Positions 45,709 through 53,794 of a stretch of 64,000 bases of DNA are shown piece after piece. The notes beneath the pieces are model-generated. The model had not been told where the DNA came from and ran no database searches. It saw only the letters and a program-made list of their open reading frames with translations. The stretch is from contig JASLLL010000010.1 of the NCBI GenBank assembly GCA_030747075.1, positions 1-64,000 on the forward strand, read 5' to 3'. The translations under genes were made by a program, and so were the position numbers. Position 1 is the stretch's first letter; every line of letters starts with the position of its first letter. Origin of the DNA: Gemmatimonadota bacterium. GTDB lineage: Bacteria; ARS69.

Positions 45709-46265
45709 CCGCGCTGGCGGATGTGCGTACGGGACTCGGCGAGTGCGATCGCTGTCCCCTTCATGCAACGCGCGGGAGGCTGGTGTTCGGAACGGGAAAC
45801 CCGGAGGCGGAACTCGTCCTTGTGGGGGAAGCTCCCGGTGCGCGCGAGGATCGGGACGGGCTTCCGTTTGTCGGAGCGGCGGGGAAACTCCTGGACGCGA
45901 TGCTTTCCCGCATCCGGCTCACTCGCCGGGACATCTACATCGCCAATGTCCTGAAGTGCCGCCCCCCGGACAACCGAAACCCCCGTCCGGAGGAGATTGA
46001 GCAGTGCGTTCCTTTCCTGTTTGAGCAACTCGGGGCCATTCACCCTCAGGTTGTGGGAACACTGGGGAACTTCGCCACGCGCACGCTGCTGGAAACGCGC
46101 GAGGGGATCACGGCACTGCGTGGCCGGGAGTTCTCGGTGCGAGGGTTCCGAGTGGTGCCCATGTACCATCCGGCGGCCGCTCTCCACAACGGCTCTCTCC
46201 GCCCGGAGATCGAAGCGGACTTTCTCCGACTCGGCCGGATTCTGGGGTGCGCTCCGGTCGCCTGA
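45705..46265 (+). CDS. Uracil-DNA glycosylase, family 4 (Fe-S type)
   Basis: A 186-residue enzyme that removes uracil from DNA. The family-4 cluster ligands begin with Cys14 and Cys17 (CDRCPLH), with later Cys in VLKCRPPDNRNP and EIEQCVPF. The active-site segment GEAPGAREDRDGLPFVGAAGKLLD (in parts) and the intercalation motif MYHPAAALHN are present. Its Fe-S cluster would be supplied by the suf operon. GTG start overlapping the exonuclease stop. Confidence 0.94.
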   Translation: MTALADVRTGLGECDRCPLHATRGRLVFGTGNPEAELVLVGEAPGAREDRDGLPFVGAAGKLLDAMLSRIRLTRRDIYIANVLKCRPPDNRNPRPEEIEQCVPFLFEQLGAIHPQVVGTLGNFATRTLLETREGITALRGREFSVRGFRVVPMYHPAAALHNGSLRPEIEADFLRLGRILGCAPVA

Positions 46266-46292
46266 CTCAGAGCGGAATCGCACGCTCAGGTT

Positions 46293-46301
46293 TGGTATAC
46301 T
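46293..46301 (+). promoter_or_regulatory. Extended -10 promoter element before the UnbV protein gene
   Basis: TGGTATACT: an extended -10 with TATACT at 46296. No convincing -35 lies 16-18 bases upstream. The TTG start at 46331 is about 23 bases after the expected transcription start. Confidence 0.4.
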
Positions 46302-46330
46302 GGGCACGGACTGCATCCTGGAGGCTCACC

Positions 46331-48913
46331 TTGCGCCGCATTCTTCCTCTGCTTCTGCGTTCCGTCGTGTGGTGGTTGCCGCTGCTTCCGTCGTCGTCGG
46401 GAGCGGTGTTCGTGGAGAGGGCGGCGACTCTCGGCGTGGACAGTACCGTCTGCATGACCTATGCGGCGGGGTTTGTCGACTTCGATGGAGATTGGGATAC
46501 GGATCTCTATGTGGGTCGGCACTGGCGCGATCCTTCCATCCTCTATCGGAATGACGGGTCCGGCATGATGACCGATGTGTCTCAGCACTATGGCGTGGGG
46601 TACAGCGATCGTCACGATGCCCGGTGGGCCGACCTCGACGGGGACGGCCTGCCGGACCAGTACATCATTCACGGAGCAGGAGGGGGGACGGGCTTCCAGG
46701 AGAACGAGTTGTTCTGGAACGAGGGGAACGGCGTGTTCATGGACGGAGCGGTTGCGGCGGGTGTGGGCGACGGCTACGGACGGGGCCGGGAGCTTGGGGT
46801 GGCGGACTTCGACCGGAACGGATTCCTGGACTTCTTCGTGGGGAACGACTACCGCCCGGGGTCCACGCGACCCAACCGGCTCTTCTGGAATCTGGGCAAT
46901 CGCCTGTTCTCCACCGACCCGGGCGGGGGTGACCTCTTCATGGCCCGCAATCATGTGTCCGCCGTGGACTACAACGGCGACTTCTGGCCGGACCTGATGC
47001 TGACCAATCCTCACGCGCAGCCCGGGGAACTCTATCGAAACGAGGCCGGATCGGGCTGGACGAACATCACCGCGACCGCGTTTCCGAATGAGCCTGAAGC
47101 ACTGGGGATGGCGCAGGGGATGGCGTGGGGGGACATGGACAACGACGGCGATCTCGATCTCTTTGTTTCCGCGGGAGTCCGTGGCATGTGGGATTTCGTG
47201 GGGCTGGAGGCCGACTCCGTGCGGTGGTATCTGGAGTGTGAGATCGGGGAGACGAAGCGCGTCGACGCGGTTGTGGTTGCGGACTCGGTGACGATTCGCG
47301 CGGTGGCGTCGGACTTTCACCCGCTGACCTTTCATGTCGGAGCACTCGGGCTGGTTCCGCCGGACTTCCCGGCGACCTTCGCGATCGCGGACATTGTGGG
47401 TGAGCCGGTCGATCCCGGCGAAGGGGGACTGTTCCTGTGGAGCGATCCGGGCGCGTCGTCGGACACAGTCCGGGTACGCCTCTCCGGCGGATCGGCGAAG
47501 GGCCTCCTTGCGGGAGGATCGCTTCGCTTTCCCGGCGGGGCCATTCTCTCCGTGACCGCCGACTCTCTGTCGCCTCCTCCGCCCTACGCGTTCGCCTCGT
47601 GGCAGAACGGTCTGTTTGAGAATCGGGGGGACGGGACATTCGCCGAGTCGAAGTCGGGGTTCCGCGATCTGGACAACCCCTCGTGGAATACGATGGGCGC
47701 CGCGTGGGTGGACTACGACAATGACGGCTGGCTGGACCTCTACCTGTGCAACGGCGGGACCATCGAGACCGGCAACCAGCCGAATGTGCTCTTGAGGAAC
47801 ACGAACGGAACATCCTTCCTGGATGTGACGACCGCAGAGGGGGTCGCTGGCTCCACGGTGGGAATGACGGATGGCGCGTGCTGGGGAGATGTGGATGGCG
47901 ACGGCGACCCGGACCTCTTTGTGACGCACGGCGCGGAGCACCCGCCGGATGGCGTCGGGCCGCGCGAGCTGTTTCTGAATGAAGGAACCCGCGGGAACTG
48001 GGTGGTTCTTCGTCCGCGCGGGATGGTCTCCAATGTGACGGGAGTGGGGTCCGTCTTCCGTGTTGTCACGGGAGGACGCGAGATCTGGAGAACGCTCCTC
48101 GGGGAAAGCGAGAACGGTTTCCACTCGACCCCGGAGGTGCGCGTCGGCCTCGGCGTGGAGACGGTCTGCGACACGGTGGAGTGCTTCTGGCCGTCGGGTG
48201 TGGTGGACCGGTGGACGGCGGTCTCCGGCAACGCCTCCTATCTTGCGATCGAAGGCGGAGAGCTTCGCGCCGCCGGCCCGCCTTCGCTGGAGATCACGCC
48301 GGCCGTCATCGCGGACACACTGGTGGCGCGCGAGTTCCGGAGCTACGGCGTGGACCTTGCGAATACCGGGGCAGCGGCAGCGGACTTTTCCGTATCGATC
48401 GAGGATTGCACCGGGGGCGCCGTTTCGTGGGTGACGGTCTCTCCGTCGGCGAGCGCCGTCTGGCCTGCCGGGACCCGGAGCGTTGTGCTGAGTGCGGATG
48501 CCTCCTTCGCGACTGCGGGAGATTATTGCCTCCGGGCGGTGTTTGCATCGTCCGATCCGGCGGGGCCGGACACGCTCGACATTTCCCTGACCGTGAACGA
48601 ACCCGAGACGGGAGTCTCTCTTTCTGAAGGGGCTCCCGTTCGCTTCGCGTTGGGTCGACCGCTGCCGAATCCATCGCGCGCAGGTGTCCGGATGGAACTG
48701 GCTCTGCCGCAGGCAGGGGAGGTGGATGTCGCGGTCCTTGATCTGCAGGGTCGGCGGGTTGCCACGCTGGCGCGGGGACGCCGACCGGCGGGGAGGTCCA
48801 CGCTCGTCTGGACCCCCGGCAAGGGCGACCTGCGGCCCGCGCCCGGTGTCTTCTTCGTCCGTGCGAGCTGGAAGGGTCTCACTTCCTCCAGAAAAGTCGT
48901 TCTGATCCCCTGA
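46331..48913 (+). CDS. Secreted FG-GAP / ASPIC-UnbV protein with FlgD-like C-terminal domain
   Basis: An 860-residue exported protein. The TTG at 46331 with GGAGG upstream starts a signal peptide (LRRILPLLLRSVVWW). Two groups of Ca-binding FG-GAP loops are visible, residues about 40-300 (DFDGDWDTDLY, DLDGDGLPDQY) and 440-550 (DYDNDGWLDLY, DVDGDGDPDLF), split by an inserted beta domain without such loops. Residues about 555-640 match ASPIC/UnbV (GVGSVFRV, CFWPSGVV). A further Ig-like domain and a FlgD-Ig-like C-terminus (LPNPSRAGVRMELALP, ending KVVLIP) follow. Probably a cell-surface or extracellular adhesive protein; function unproven. It resembles the protein at 4365 but has the sorting module in place of TPRs. 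Confidence 0.84.
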   Translation: MRRILPLLLRSVVWWLPLLPSSSGAVFVERAATLGVDSTVCMTYAAGFVDFDGDWDTDLYVGRHWRDPSILYRNDGSGMMTDVSQHYGVGYSDRHDARWADLDGDGLPDQYIIHGAGGGTGFQENELFWNEGNGVFMDGAVAAGVGDGYGRGRELGVADFDRNGFLDFFVGNDYRPGSTRPNRLFWNLGNRLFSTDPGGGDLFMARNHVSAVDYNGDFWPDLMLTNPHAQPGELYRNEAGSGWTNITATAFPNEPEALGMAQGMAWGDMDNDGDLDLFVSAGVRGMWDFVGLEADSVRWYLECEIGETKRVDAVVVADSVTIRAVASDFHPLTFHVGALGLVPPDFPATFAIADIVGEPVDPGEGGLFLWSDPGASSDTVRVRLSGGSAKGLLAGGSLRFPGGAILSVTADSLSPPPPYAFASWQNGLFENRGDGTFAESKSGFRDLDNPSWNTMGAAWVDYDNDGWLDLYLCNGGTIETGNQPNVLLRNTNGTSFLDVTTAEGVAGSTVGMTDGACWGDVDGDGDPDLFVTHGAEHPPDGVGPRELFLNEGTRGNWVVLRPRGMVSNVTGVGSVFRVVTGGREIWRTLLGESENGFHSTPEVRVGLGVETVCDTVECFWPSGVVDRWTAVSGNASYLAIEGGELRAAGPPSLEITPAVIADTLVAREFRSYGVDLANTGAAAADFSVSIEDCTGGAVSWVTVSPSASAVWPAGTRSVVLSADASFATAGDYCLRAVFASSDPAGPDTLDISLTVNEPETGVSLSEGAPVRFALGRPLPNPSRAGVRMELALPQAGEVDVAVLDLQGRRVATLARGRRPAGRSTLVWTPGKGDLRPAPGVFFVRASWKGLTSSRKVVLIP

Positions 48914-48917
48914 TTCA

Positions 48918-48947
48918 GGCCGATCAACCCCCCACGGCCGCATTTTT
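48918..48947 (+). terminator. Candidate terminator after the UnbV protein gene
   Basis: GGCCG (48918) pairs with CGGCC (48935) around a 12-base loop, followed two bases later by a run of five T. The stem is short, so strength is doubtful. Confidence 0.35.
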
Positions 48948-48950
48948 CCC

Positions 48951-48979
48951 TTATCCAAGAGTGGACATCGGTCTAGAAT
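48951..48979 (+). promoter_or_regulatory. Promoter for fdxA
   Basis: TTATCC at 48951 and TAGAAT at 48974 are 17 bases apart; the -10 matches five of six consensus bases. It leaves a leader of about 75 bases before the ATG at 49063. Confidence 0.5.
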
Positions 48980-49062
48980 GGCCACGATTTGCGTCGGGCG
49001 TCTCGCTTGCGAGGCAGCCCGGAACCTGTGTGTTTTCAGACTCACCATGAGGACCGGTTGTC

Positions 49063-49401
49063 ATGACCTATGTCGTTGCGGAGCCTTGCGTTCGCTGTAA
49101 GTACACCGATTGCGTGGCCGTCTGCCCCGTCGAGGCATTCAAAGAAGGCAAGAACTTCCTCGTCATCGATCCAGACATCTGTGTCGATTGCGACCTTTGC
49201 GTTCCGGAATGTCCCGCGGACGCGATCTTCTCGGAGGACAATCTCCCCGAGAAGTGGGAGGCGTACACGGAGATCAACGAGCGATACTCTCAGGAGTGGC
49301 CGGAGATCTCTGAACAGAAGGAACCCCTTCCGGACGCCGACGAATGGAAGGGCGTCGAGGGCAAGTTGGAGCACCTGGATGCAGGGGCCTTCGAGGAGTA
49401 G
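49063..49401 (+). CDS. fdxA: 7Fe ferredoxin (FdxA type)
   Basis: A 112-residue ferredoxin with one [3Fe-4S] and one [4Fe-4S] site. Cys9, Cys12, Cys17 and Cys21 ([14 protein letters not shown]) and Cys40, Cys43, Cys46 and Cys50 ([12 protein letters not shown]) match the Azotobacter FdI pattern, with the long C-terminal tail of that class. It is a low-potential electron carrier; in a cell whose Nuo complex lacks NuoEFG it is a possible electron donor, which is inference. Single gene with its own promoter and a strong hairpin behind it. Confidence 0.94.
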   Translation: MTYVVAEPCVRCKYTDCVAVCPVEAFKEGKNFLVIDPDICVDCDLCVPECPADAIFSEDNLPEKWEAYTEINERYSQEWPEISEQKEPLPDADEWKGVEGKLEHLDAGAFEE

Positions 49402-49433
49402 GACTCCGCAGGCTCTGGCCCGGTCCAATCCGC

Positions 49434-49461
49434 GAACGGCCCGCCTTCGGGAGGGCCGTTC
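49434..49461 (+). terminator. Strong hairpin after fdxA with UUCG loop
   Basis: GAACGGCCCGCC (49434-49445) and GGAGGGCCGTTC (49450-49461) pair with one mismatch around a TTCG tetraloop. There is no T-run. It could end fdxA transcripts or protect the 3' end; the next gene starts 19 bases later. Confidence 0.55.
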
Positions 49462-49479
49462 CGCTCGGGGGGTGGGTCC

Positions 49480-50382
49480 GTGAATGTTCTCGATTCAGCG
49501 ATCGCGGCGGTCGTCCCACGGCTTCCTCAGTCCGTGGTGGGTCGCGTTTCCAGGAAGTACATCGCCGGAGAAACACTGGACTCCGCGCTGGATGCCACGC
49601 GCGCGCTGAACCAGTGCGGGATGTCGGTGACGCTGGATGTTCTCGGCGAGAACATTGACAGTGCGGGGCAGGCGGATCCCACGGTGAAGACCTACCGGGA
49701 CGCACTGTCCGAGATGGACTCCCGTTCGCTGGACGGGAACATCTCCATCAAGCTGACGCATCTGGGACTTCGCGTGGATCGCGCAGCCTGCGAGGCGAAC
49801 GCCCGCGCCATCGTGGCGGATGCGCATCGCCGGGGGATCTTTGTCCGGGTGGACATGGAAGACTCCGGCACGACGGACGCCACGCTGGAGGTGTTTCGCG
49901 AACTCCGGTCTGAGTTCAGCGGAGTGGGGATTGTCCTGCAGTCGGCGCTTCGGCGAAGCGAGGCCGATGCTCGCGCGCTGGCCGCAGAGGGAGCGCGGGT
50001 CCGGGTCTGCAAGGGGATCTACCGCGAACCGAAGGCCATCGCCTTTCAGGATGCCACGGAGATTCGACACTCCTTCCTGCGGCTTGTGGACATCCTTCTG
50101 GGACACGGCTGCCATGTCGCCATTGCCACGCACGATGACGAACTGGTCGAGAAGTCCGGGCACCTTCTGGAGGAGCGAGGTGGCTGTGACGGGAGCTACG
50201 AGTACCAGATGCTTCTTGGCGTGCGCGAAGACCTGCGGCGGGACCTCGTGGCTGCGGGGCACCCGATGCGCGTCTATGTTCCGTTCGGGCAGGACTGGTA
50301 CGCTTACTCCATCCGCCGCCTGAAGGAGAATCCCCGGATCGCGGGGCACATCGCGCGCGCGATGCTGCGGAGACGCGGGTGA
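49480..50382 (+). CDS. Proline dehydrogenase (monofunctional)
   Basis: A 300-residue FAD enzyme that oxidises proline to pyrroline-5-carboxylate. The barrel signatures GNISIKLTHLGL, VRVDMEDSG, RVCKGIYREP, VAIATHDDEL, YEYQMLLGVRED and the C-terminal RVYVPFGQDWYAYSIRRLKENP (in segments) are those of the short Thermus/Deinococcus-type PRODH. The P5C dehydrogenase partner is not in the window. GTG start with a G-rich site just upstream. The stop overlaps a GTG that begins a signal-peptide-like fragment. Confidence 0.93.
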   Translation: MNVLDSAIAAVVPRLPQSVVGRVSRKYIAGETLDSALDATRALNQCGMSVTLDVLGENIDSAGQADPTVKTYRDALSEMDSRSLDGNISIKLTHLGLRVDRAACEANARAIVADAHRRGIFVRVDMEDSGTTDATLEVFRELRSEFSGVGIVLQSALRRSEADARALAAEGARVRVCKGIYREPKAIAFQDATEIRHSFLRLVDILLGHGCHVAIATHDDELVEKSGHLLEERGGCDGSYEYQMLLGVREDLRRDLVAAGHPMRVYVPFGQDWYAYSIRRLKENPRIAGHIARAMLRRRG

Positions 50383-50462
50383 TCTCCGTGTGTCCCCGTC
50401 CTGCGCTCGCCGCAGTTCTTGCGCTCGGGCTGCTGGTTCCCTCGCGGGCCGGCGCCGGTTGA
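50379..50462 (+). other. Signal-peptide-like fragment ending in an early stop
   Basis: A GTG overlapping the proline dehydrogenase stop (GTGA) opens 27 codons that read as a clean signal peptide (ALAAVLALGLLVPSRAGAG) and then hit TGA. A second in-frame TGA lies at 50478. The same frame reopens and continues as the beta-rich protein at 50517. It looks like the start of an exported protein now broken, or a sequencing error. Confidence 0.4.
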
Positions 50463-50516
50463 GGCGTGCGCGGGCCCTGACCCGGGTCCGGTTCGCCGGT
50501 CGGCGGCGCGAAATCC

Positions 50517-51200
50517 ATGGCATTTCGTATGATCCGGGGGGCGGCCCCGGAGCTTTCCGCCGCGCTGCGTTCACTCGACGAGAGCATCGCCGTGGAATTC
50601 GCCGGGACGATCGGCATCGGCGGCAGTCTCCGCGCGAAGGTCACGCTCCCGTGGGGACCGCGCGGAGGCTGCTTCGACCCGTTGGTGACGCTGGCGCGAC
50701 CGCTCTATCCCGGCGGACTTTCCCCGCTTCTCGGCAGCGTGGTGGTGGAGGGTGGACTCACGCTTCCCGTGGGCCGACACACCCGTTCCGTCCCGCTCAC
50801 CTTCCCTCACGATTCCGACGACAACCCCGGGTTGATCCTCGGCGGGCGGGGAGTCCGTCGCCTGCGCGGTGCGCTTCGCGCATCGGGTTCACTGGATCTG
50901 CGGGTGCCGCTTGGCAGGGGAAGTCGCCGCGGTCGCCTGGCGATGGCGGGAGGGGATCTCACCTGGCGATTCTGGAGACCGGGGCTCGAAGTCAGCGCGG
51001 GCGTGCTCGGCGTGAGGCAGGATGGCGGAACGGTGGCACCCCGCAAGCACGCGGCCCTCCTCGTTGTCGGCGTGGCCGGTGCGGCGCGTGGATTCCCGCC
51101 GGGGAAGTGGTGGTGGCGGCTGGAGGCGGAATCTCGGGTTCTCGGGGAAGCGTCCCGCGGCCTTCGCCTGTCCGCGGGGCGGCGGTTTCACGGAAGGTAG
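50517..51200 (+). CDS. Hypothetical beta-rich protein, possible remnant of an outer membrane protein
   Basis: 227 residues with alternating hydrophobic and polar strands and many Gly and Arg (SIAVEFAGTIGIGGSLRAKVTL in parts, WWWRLEAESRVLG), ending in a strand with aromatic character (LRLSAGRRFHGR), as in outer membrane beta barrels. There is no ribosome binding site at the ATG at 50517 and no signal peptide. The signal-peptide fragment at 50379 is in the same frame, separated by two stops, so the whole 50379-51200 may be one decayed gene. A second ATG is at 50529. Function unknown. Confidence 0.45.
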   Translation: MAFRMIRGAAPELSAALRSLDESIAVEFAGTIGIGGSLRAKVTLPWGPRGGCFDPLVTLARPLYPGGLSPLLGSVVVEGGLTLPVGRHTRSVPLTFPHDSDDNPGLILGGRGVRRLRGALRASGSLDLRVPLGRGSRRGRLAMAGGDLTWRFWRPGLEVSAGVLGVRQDGGTVAPRKHAALLVVGVAGAARGFPPGKWWWRLEAESRVLGEASRGLRLSAGRRFHGR

Positions 51201-51208
51201 TCCGCTGC

Positions 51209-51237
51209 TTGCCCGGCGCGCCTTTCCGGCGTATCCT
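51209..51237 (+). promoter_or_regulatory. Promoter for the adenosine deaminase operon
   Basis: TTGCCC at 51209 and TATCCT at 51232 are 17 bases apart. The ATG at 51273 has AGGAAGGG upstream. Three overlapping genes to 56769 probably share it. Confidence 0.5.
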
Positions 51238-51272
51238 CCCCGGTTATTCGGACCAGATCAGGAAGGGATGCC

Positions 51273-52385
51273 ATGACACTCTCCACGGATGTTCTTCGCA
51301 GAATGCCGAAGGTCCTGCTTCACGATCATCTCGACGGCGGTCTTCGCCCGGGAACCGTGATCGAACTGGCGGGCGAGGCGGGTTTCGAACTGCCGACCAC
51401 CCACGAATCCGACCTTGAGAAGTGGTTTCACGAAGGAGCCATGTGCGGAAACCTGAGTCAATACCTTCAGGGATTCTCGGCGACCACCGGTGTCATGCAG
51501 ACTTCGGAGGCGCTGGAGCGCGTCGCCGAAGAGATGCTGGAGGACATGGCAGGCGACGGCGTCGCTTATGTGGAGACGCGCTTCAGCCCGCTCTTCCACA
51601 CGGAAGGCGGTCTCAAGCACGACGAGGTGGTGGAAGCCGTCATCAAGGGACTGGAGCGCGGGCGTGAACTCTACGGCGTTCGCTGGGGGCTCATTCTCTG
51701 CGGGATGCGCAGTATGGACCCCATGACATCGCTTGCGATTGCGGAACTGGCCGTGGCTTACAGGCATCGCGGTGTGGTCGGGTTCGATCTGGCCGGGGAC
51801 GAGATGGGACATCCGCCGAAGGATCATCTGGAGGCATTTCAGTACATTCATCGCGAGAACTTCAACATTACCATCCACGCGGGGGAAGCGTTCGGGAAGG
51901 AGTCCATCTGGCAGGCGCTCCAGTACTGCGGCGCGCATCGGATCGGCCACGGAACGAGGCTTCGGGAAGATCTCTTTCTTGAGCAGGATCGCGTGGTCGG
52001 AATCGGATCTCTTGCCGGATACATCCTGGACAAGCGCATTCCCGTAGAGATCTGCCTCACTTCGAACATCCATACCGGCGCGACGAAGTCGTACGACGAC
52101 CATCCCTTCCCGTACTTCTTCGAGAAGAGATTCCGCGTCACGCTGAACACGGACAACCGGCTGATGAGCGATGTCACCATGACTGGGGAGTACGAGGCTG
52201 CCCACCGGGAGTATCGCCTGGACTTCACGGACCTGGAGAAGATCTCCATCAACTCCATGAAGAGCTCGTTCCTGCCTTACCGGGAGCGGCTTGCCGTCAT
52301 CTACGATGTCCTCAAGCCGGGTTTTGCCAGGTTGCGGCAGGAACTCGGGATCCCGATGCCTGCGTCAGCCGTCATTCTCCATTGA
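51273..52385 (+). CDS. add: Adenosine deaminase family protein
   Basis: A 370-residue metal-dependent deaminase. Zinc ligands are visible: His17 and His19 in LLHDHLDGG, His202 in IHAGEAF (with the catalytic Glu), and Asp294 in LNTDNRLMSD; the catalytic HGTRL is present. Expected reaction: adenosine (or a related nucleoside) to inosine and ammonia. HDHLDG in place of the usual HxHLxG is within family range. First gene of an operon; its stop overlaps the next start (TTGA). Confidence 0.92.
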   Translation: MTLSTDVLRRMPKVLLHDHLDGGLRPGTVIELAGEAGFELPTTHESDLEKWFHEGAMCGNLSQYLQGFSATTGVMQTSEALERVAEEMLEDMAGDGVAYVETRFSPLFHTEGGLKHDEVVEAVIKGLERGRELYGVRWGLILCGMRSMDPMTSLAIAELAVAYRHRGVVGFDLAGDEMGHPPKDHLEAFQYIHRENFNITIHAGEAFGKESIWQALQYCGAHRIGHGTRLREDLFLEQDRVVGIGSLAGYILDKRIPVEICLTSNIHTGATKSYDDHPFPYFFEKRFRVTLNTDNRLMSDVTMTGEYEAAHREYRLDFTDLEKISINSMKSSFLPYRERLAVIYDVLKPGFARLRQELGIPMPASAVILH

Positions 52386-53794
52386 GTCGGATTCCCGCCG
52401 GCGTTGCCCACGCGACACCGGCCCGGCCGCTCCCGAGTGCGGTGGCCATTCCCGTGAGCCGCGATGCGGGACGCGGGCTCTTGGTGCTGGCCGGGCGGAG
52501 GGATCCCCGGGCCGGATTCCTGGGCGGCTTCCATGCGTTTCCGGGCGGAGTGCACGAGGAGTCGGACGGGGAGCTCATCCCCGGGGCGGAGGAGGAAGTC
52601 CTTCGCCGGACGGCGGCCCGGGAACTGCTGGAGGAAACCGGGCTCCGTATCGATCCGGCAGACCTGCTGGACGCCGGGCGGAGAATCACGCCGCCTTTTT
52701 CGAGCCGCCGTTTCGATTCACGGATGTATCTGGCGCCCTTTGCGGAACCGCTGCTCCCGTCACCCTCGACCGCGGAACTCTCCGACCTCCACTGGACCCG
52801 GCCCGCCGACCTTCTGACCCGATGGGAGAGGCGTGAGATTCGTGTCTCGCCGCCGCTCTTGCCACTCTTGCGGGAGATGGTGCGGGATTCGTCGGGGAGT
52901 CCGCGGGATCTTGCGGGTCGGCTGCGATCCGTGAACGAAGAGATCGAACAGGTCGGGGCGAGTGCTGAGTTTGCGCCGCATGTTCATCTCATCCCGCAGG
53001 CCACCCCGACGCTTCCGCCCGCAACGCACACCAACTGCTATCTGGTGGGCTCGCGGGAGTTTGTGGTGATCGACCCGGGAAGCGCCCGGGCGGACGAGGC
53101 CGAGCGGCTTCGCGCGCACATTGCCCGGCGCGTGAAGGAAGGCGGTCGTCCGGTGGCCATCCTGGGCACCCACCACCACCCGGACCATGTGGCGGGAGTA
53201 GAGGTGGTGGCGAACGAGTGGGAGTTGCCGGTTCGTATGCATCGCCTCACATGGGAAGCGTGGGGCGGCATTCCTCCGCAGGGTCTGGACCGGCAGGATC
53301 TGGAGGATGGTGCAGAGATCCATCTCTCCGGTGGGGAACGCTTGCGCGCACTGCACACCCCCGGGCATGCCGTGGGGCATCTCTCGTTTCTGGAGGAACG
53401 CGCGGGCGCACTCTTCGCGGGGGATCTGGTGAGCGGAGCTTCGACGATACTCGTTGAGTCGGCACCGGGGGGGCTCGTTCGGTATCTGGCATCCCTGGCG
53501 CGCATCCGCGATCTGAACGCGACCACGCTCTTCCCGGCGCACGGCACTCCCATGACGGCCCCCGCCGCGGACATTCAGCGCGTGATGGATCACCGCCTGG
53601 ATCGGGAGCGTCGCATTCTTGCTGCGGTCGTCTCGGGTGCGCGCACGGTGGACGAGGTCGTGGGTGTCGCGTACGACGATCTGCCCGATTCCGCGCATCC
53701 TCTGGCCGCGCTTCAGGCCGGTACGCACCTGATGAAACTGGAGGACGAGGGTCGCATCAGCCGGGACCCCTCCGGCACATGGAGCCCGGCGTGA
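52382..53794 (+). CDS. Nudix hydrolase fused to metallo-beta-lactamase hydrolase
   Basis: A 470-residue two-domain protein. Residues about 15-165 are a Nudix domain with FPGGVHEESDG and TAARELLEETGL; the box has a 15-residue insertion between its Gly and REL parts, as in NUDT19-like CoA hydrolases. Residues about 200-470 are an MBL-fold hydrolase with THHHPDHVAG, HTPGHAVGHL, FAGDLVSG and PAHGTP, followed by a winged-helix-like tail as in LACTB2-type enzymes. Both active sites look intact. CoA or nucleotide clean-up is likely, but the substrate is open. TTG start overlapping the deaminase stop; its own stop overlaps the next GTG. Confidence 0.88.
   Translation: MSRIPAGVAHATPARPLPSAVAIPVSRDAGRGLLVLAGRRDPRAGFLGGFHAFPGGVHEESDGELIPGAEEEVLRRTAARELLEETGLRIDPADLLDAGRRITPPFSSRRFDSRMYLAPFAEPLLPSPSTAELSDLHWTRPADLLTRWERREIRVSPPLLPLLREMVRDSSGSPRDLAGRLRSVNEEIEQVGASAEFAPHVHLIPQATPTLPPATHTNCYLVGSREFVVIDPGSARADEAERLRAHIARRVKEGGRPVAILGTHHHPDHVAGVEVVANEWELPVRMHRLTWEAWGGIPPQGLDRQDLEDGAEIHLSGGERLRALHTPGHAVGHLSFLEERAGALFAGDLVSGASTILVESAPGGLVRYLASLARIRDLNATTLFPAHGTPMTAPAADIQRVMDHRLDRERRILAAVVSGARTVDEVVGVAYDDLPDSAHPLAALQAGTHLMKLEDEGRISRDPSGTWSPA

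Noticed and set aside
46286-49048. 920-codon minus-strand frame opposite the UnbV protein
   Set aside because: A very long shadow caused by codon bias. It has no domain and would cross the fdxA promoter.
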